Of a DNA stretch of 64,000 bases, positions 62,801 through 64,000 are shown piece after piece (the stretch's first letter is position 1; every line of letters begins with the position of its first letter). The DNA comes from Penicillus capitatus. Lineage: Eukaryota; Chlorophyta. The translations under genes and the position numbers were made by a program. The stretch spans positions 243,527 through 307,526 of the forward strand of contig OZ287714.1 in assembly GCA_965649825.1 (NCBI GenBank). The letters run 5' to 3'. The notes under the pieces were generated by a model that did not search any database, was not told the origin of the DNA, and was given only the letters and a program-made list of their open reading frames with translations.

Positions 62801-64000
62801 TCAAGCGAAGCCGGCTAGATCGGGGTGATCCGGACCCGCGGCTCGGTTACGGTTGGATTTTTCCGAGACCCCTTGCGCACCCCACCGGCGTCCAATGTCT
62901 CGGGTGAGTGTTCCTGCACGCTAGTTAGGTACATCCCCACGCCCTTGTACAAAGAATGCTGCACTCCGGGGGCTCGGTGGTGGTGCGCCGATCGCGACCC
63001 TTGAAAATGGGACTTCATCCTCGACCACCAAGACGGCGGCGAACGCCCCGTCCGAGCGACCCTGCACGTTGGCACCGTGGTGCCACACGCCCCCGTGGCG
63101 AGAGAATCAAGCGAAGCCGGCTAGATCGTGGTGATCCGGACCCGCGGCTCGGTTACGGTTGGATTTTTCCGAGACCCCTTGCGCACCCCACCGGCGTCCA
63201 ATGTCTCGGGTGAGTGTTCCTGCATGCTAGTTAGGTACATCCCCACGCCCTTGGGCAGAGATGGCCGCACTCCGGGGGCTCGGCGGTGGTGCGCCGAACG
63301 CGACCCTTGAAAATGGGACTTCATCCTCGACCACCAAGACGGCGGCGAACGCCCCGTCCGAGCGACCCTGCACGTTGGCACCGTGGTGCCACACGCCCCC
63401 GTGGCGAGAGAATCAAGCGAAGCCGGCTAGATCGTGGTGATCCGGACCCGCGGCTCGGTTACACTTGTGTTTTTCCGAGACACCTTGCGCACCCCACCGG
63501 CGTCCAATGTCTCGGGTGAGTGTTCCTGCATGCTAGTTAGGTACATCCCTACGCCCTTGGGCAGAGATGGCCGCACTCCGGGGGCTCGGTGGTGGTGCGC
63601 CGAACGCGACCCTTGAAAATGGGACTTCATCCTCGACCACCAAGACGGCGGCGAACGCCCCGTCCGAGCGACCCTGCGCGTTGGCACCGTGGTGCCACAC
63701 GCCCCCGTGGCGAGAGAATCAAGCGAAGCCGGCTAGATCGTGGTGATCCGGACCCGCGGCTCGGTTACACTTGTGTTTTTCCGAGACACCTTGCGCACGG
63801 CTACGGCGTCCAATGTCTCGGGTGAGTGTTCCTGCACGCTAGTTAGGTACATCCCCACGCCCTTGGGCAGAGATGGCCGCACTCTGGGTGCTCGGCGGTG
63901 GTGCGCCGAACGCGACCCCGAAAAATGGGACGTCATCCTCGACCACCAAGACGGCGGCGAACGCCCCGTCCGAGCGACCCTGCGCGTTGGCACCGTGGTG
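47828..64000 (+). repeat. Head-to-tail 306-bp GC-rich satellite array, continuing past window
   Basis: Units begin (at GTGGTGATCCGGACCC) every 306 bp from 47828 to 63740: 52 complete and one cut off by the window edge. Only two length changes were seen: an extra T in the T-run near 56737 and one missing base near 62700. All units share orientation. Variation is concentrated at about eight sites where alternative short cassettes occur, for example GTACAAAGAATG / AAGCAGAGATGG / GGGCAGAGATGG, and CCCCACCGGCGTC / CGGCAACGGCGAC / CGGCTACGGCGTC. Every forward frame contains stops in every unit or nearly so (TAG in CGGCTAGATC, TGA in TGGTGATCC and in GGTGAGTG), so the many 60-100-codon frames are not taken as genes. 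Confidence 0.97.
59151..60986 (+). repeat. 918-bp higher-order repeat (two copies of a three-monomer block)
   Basis: Units at 59151, 59457 and 59763 carry three distinct cassette combinations and are followed by the same three in the same order at 60069, 60375 and 60681. By eye the first two monomer pairs are identical and the third pair differs at about two bases. The block's first monomer recurs again at 60987. Confidence 0.85.

Noticed and set aside
47565-64000. CRISPR array or a tandem gene family of 60-100-residue proteins
   Set aside because: The 306-bp unit has no short repeat/unique spacer structure, the genome is eukaryotic, and stops recur in all frames of nearly every unit.
1-64000. 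tRNA or rRNA genes
   Set aside because: No cloverleaf-like or rRNA-like sequence was noticed on either strand. A covariance-model scan would be needed to exclude small RNAs.

Overview
The window is nuclear DNA of a eukaryote. Nearly every gene is cut by short GT-AG introns, mostly 45-60 bp (about 37-93 bp overall). Genes are packed tightly on both strands, often under 150 bp apart, and there are no bacterial-style operons. Content points to a flagellate that probably has a plastid: a CFAP161-like axonemal gene, a giant AAA+ protein ending in ASH/Hydin-type Ig domains, a TGD1/MlaE-type plastid lipid permease, and a protein with a transit-peptide-like leader followed by a lumen-type signal. I cannot name the species.

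Layout. 1-18.6 kb holds one giant minus-strand gene, at least 6,150 codons in four exons, running off the left edge. It has six midasin/dynein-type AAA+ modules, a very long linker, then ASH-like beta domains. 19.6-21.3 kb (+) is a four-exon gene resembling meiosis 1-associated protein. 21.9-28.2 kb (-) holds an LRR-PIN nuclease-like gene, a USP10-like deubiquitinase and an mTERF-family gene. 28.2-33.4 kb (+) holds an RG/Y/Q-rich protein, a peroxisomal multifunctional beta-oxidation enzyme and the TGD1/MlaE permease. 33.4-39.3 kb holds a RIX1/PELP1-like gene (-), a small two-helix membrane protein (+), a VTT/DedA-family membrane protein (-), a Tim10-type chaperone (+) and CFAP161 (-). 39.6-44.7 kb holds a small coiled-coil gene (+), a low-complexity membrane protein with a perfect 24-bp minisatellite in its coding sequence (-), and an intronless phosphatidylserine-decarboxylase/PsiD-like gene (-). 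From about 44.9 to 47.5 kb the DNA is AT-rich and gene-poor, with one decayed reading frame.

From about 47.57 kb to the right edge the sequence is a GC-rich, head-to-tail satellite with a 306-bp monomer: about 52 full units after a diverged edge unit, continuing past the window. It has higher-order structure, including a 918-bp block of three monomers present twice in a row, and mosaic sequence cassettes.

The genes do not form one pathway. Two links are worth noting: the midasin-like gene shares the window with a RIX1/PELP1-like gene (Rea1 and Rix1 cooperate in 60S ribosome maturation in other eukaryotes), and the ASH domains and CFAP161 both point to cilia. Exon joins were worked out by eye from frame, splice consensus and family similarity. 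They should be read as models.
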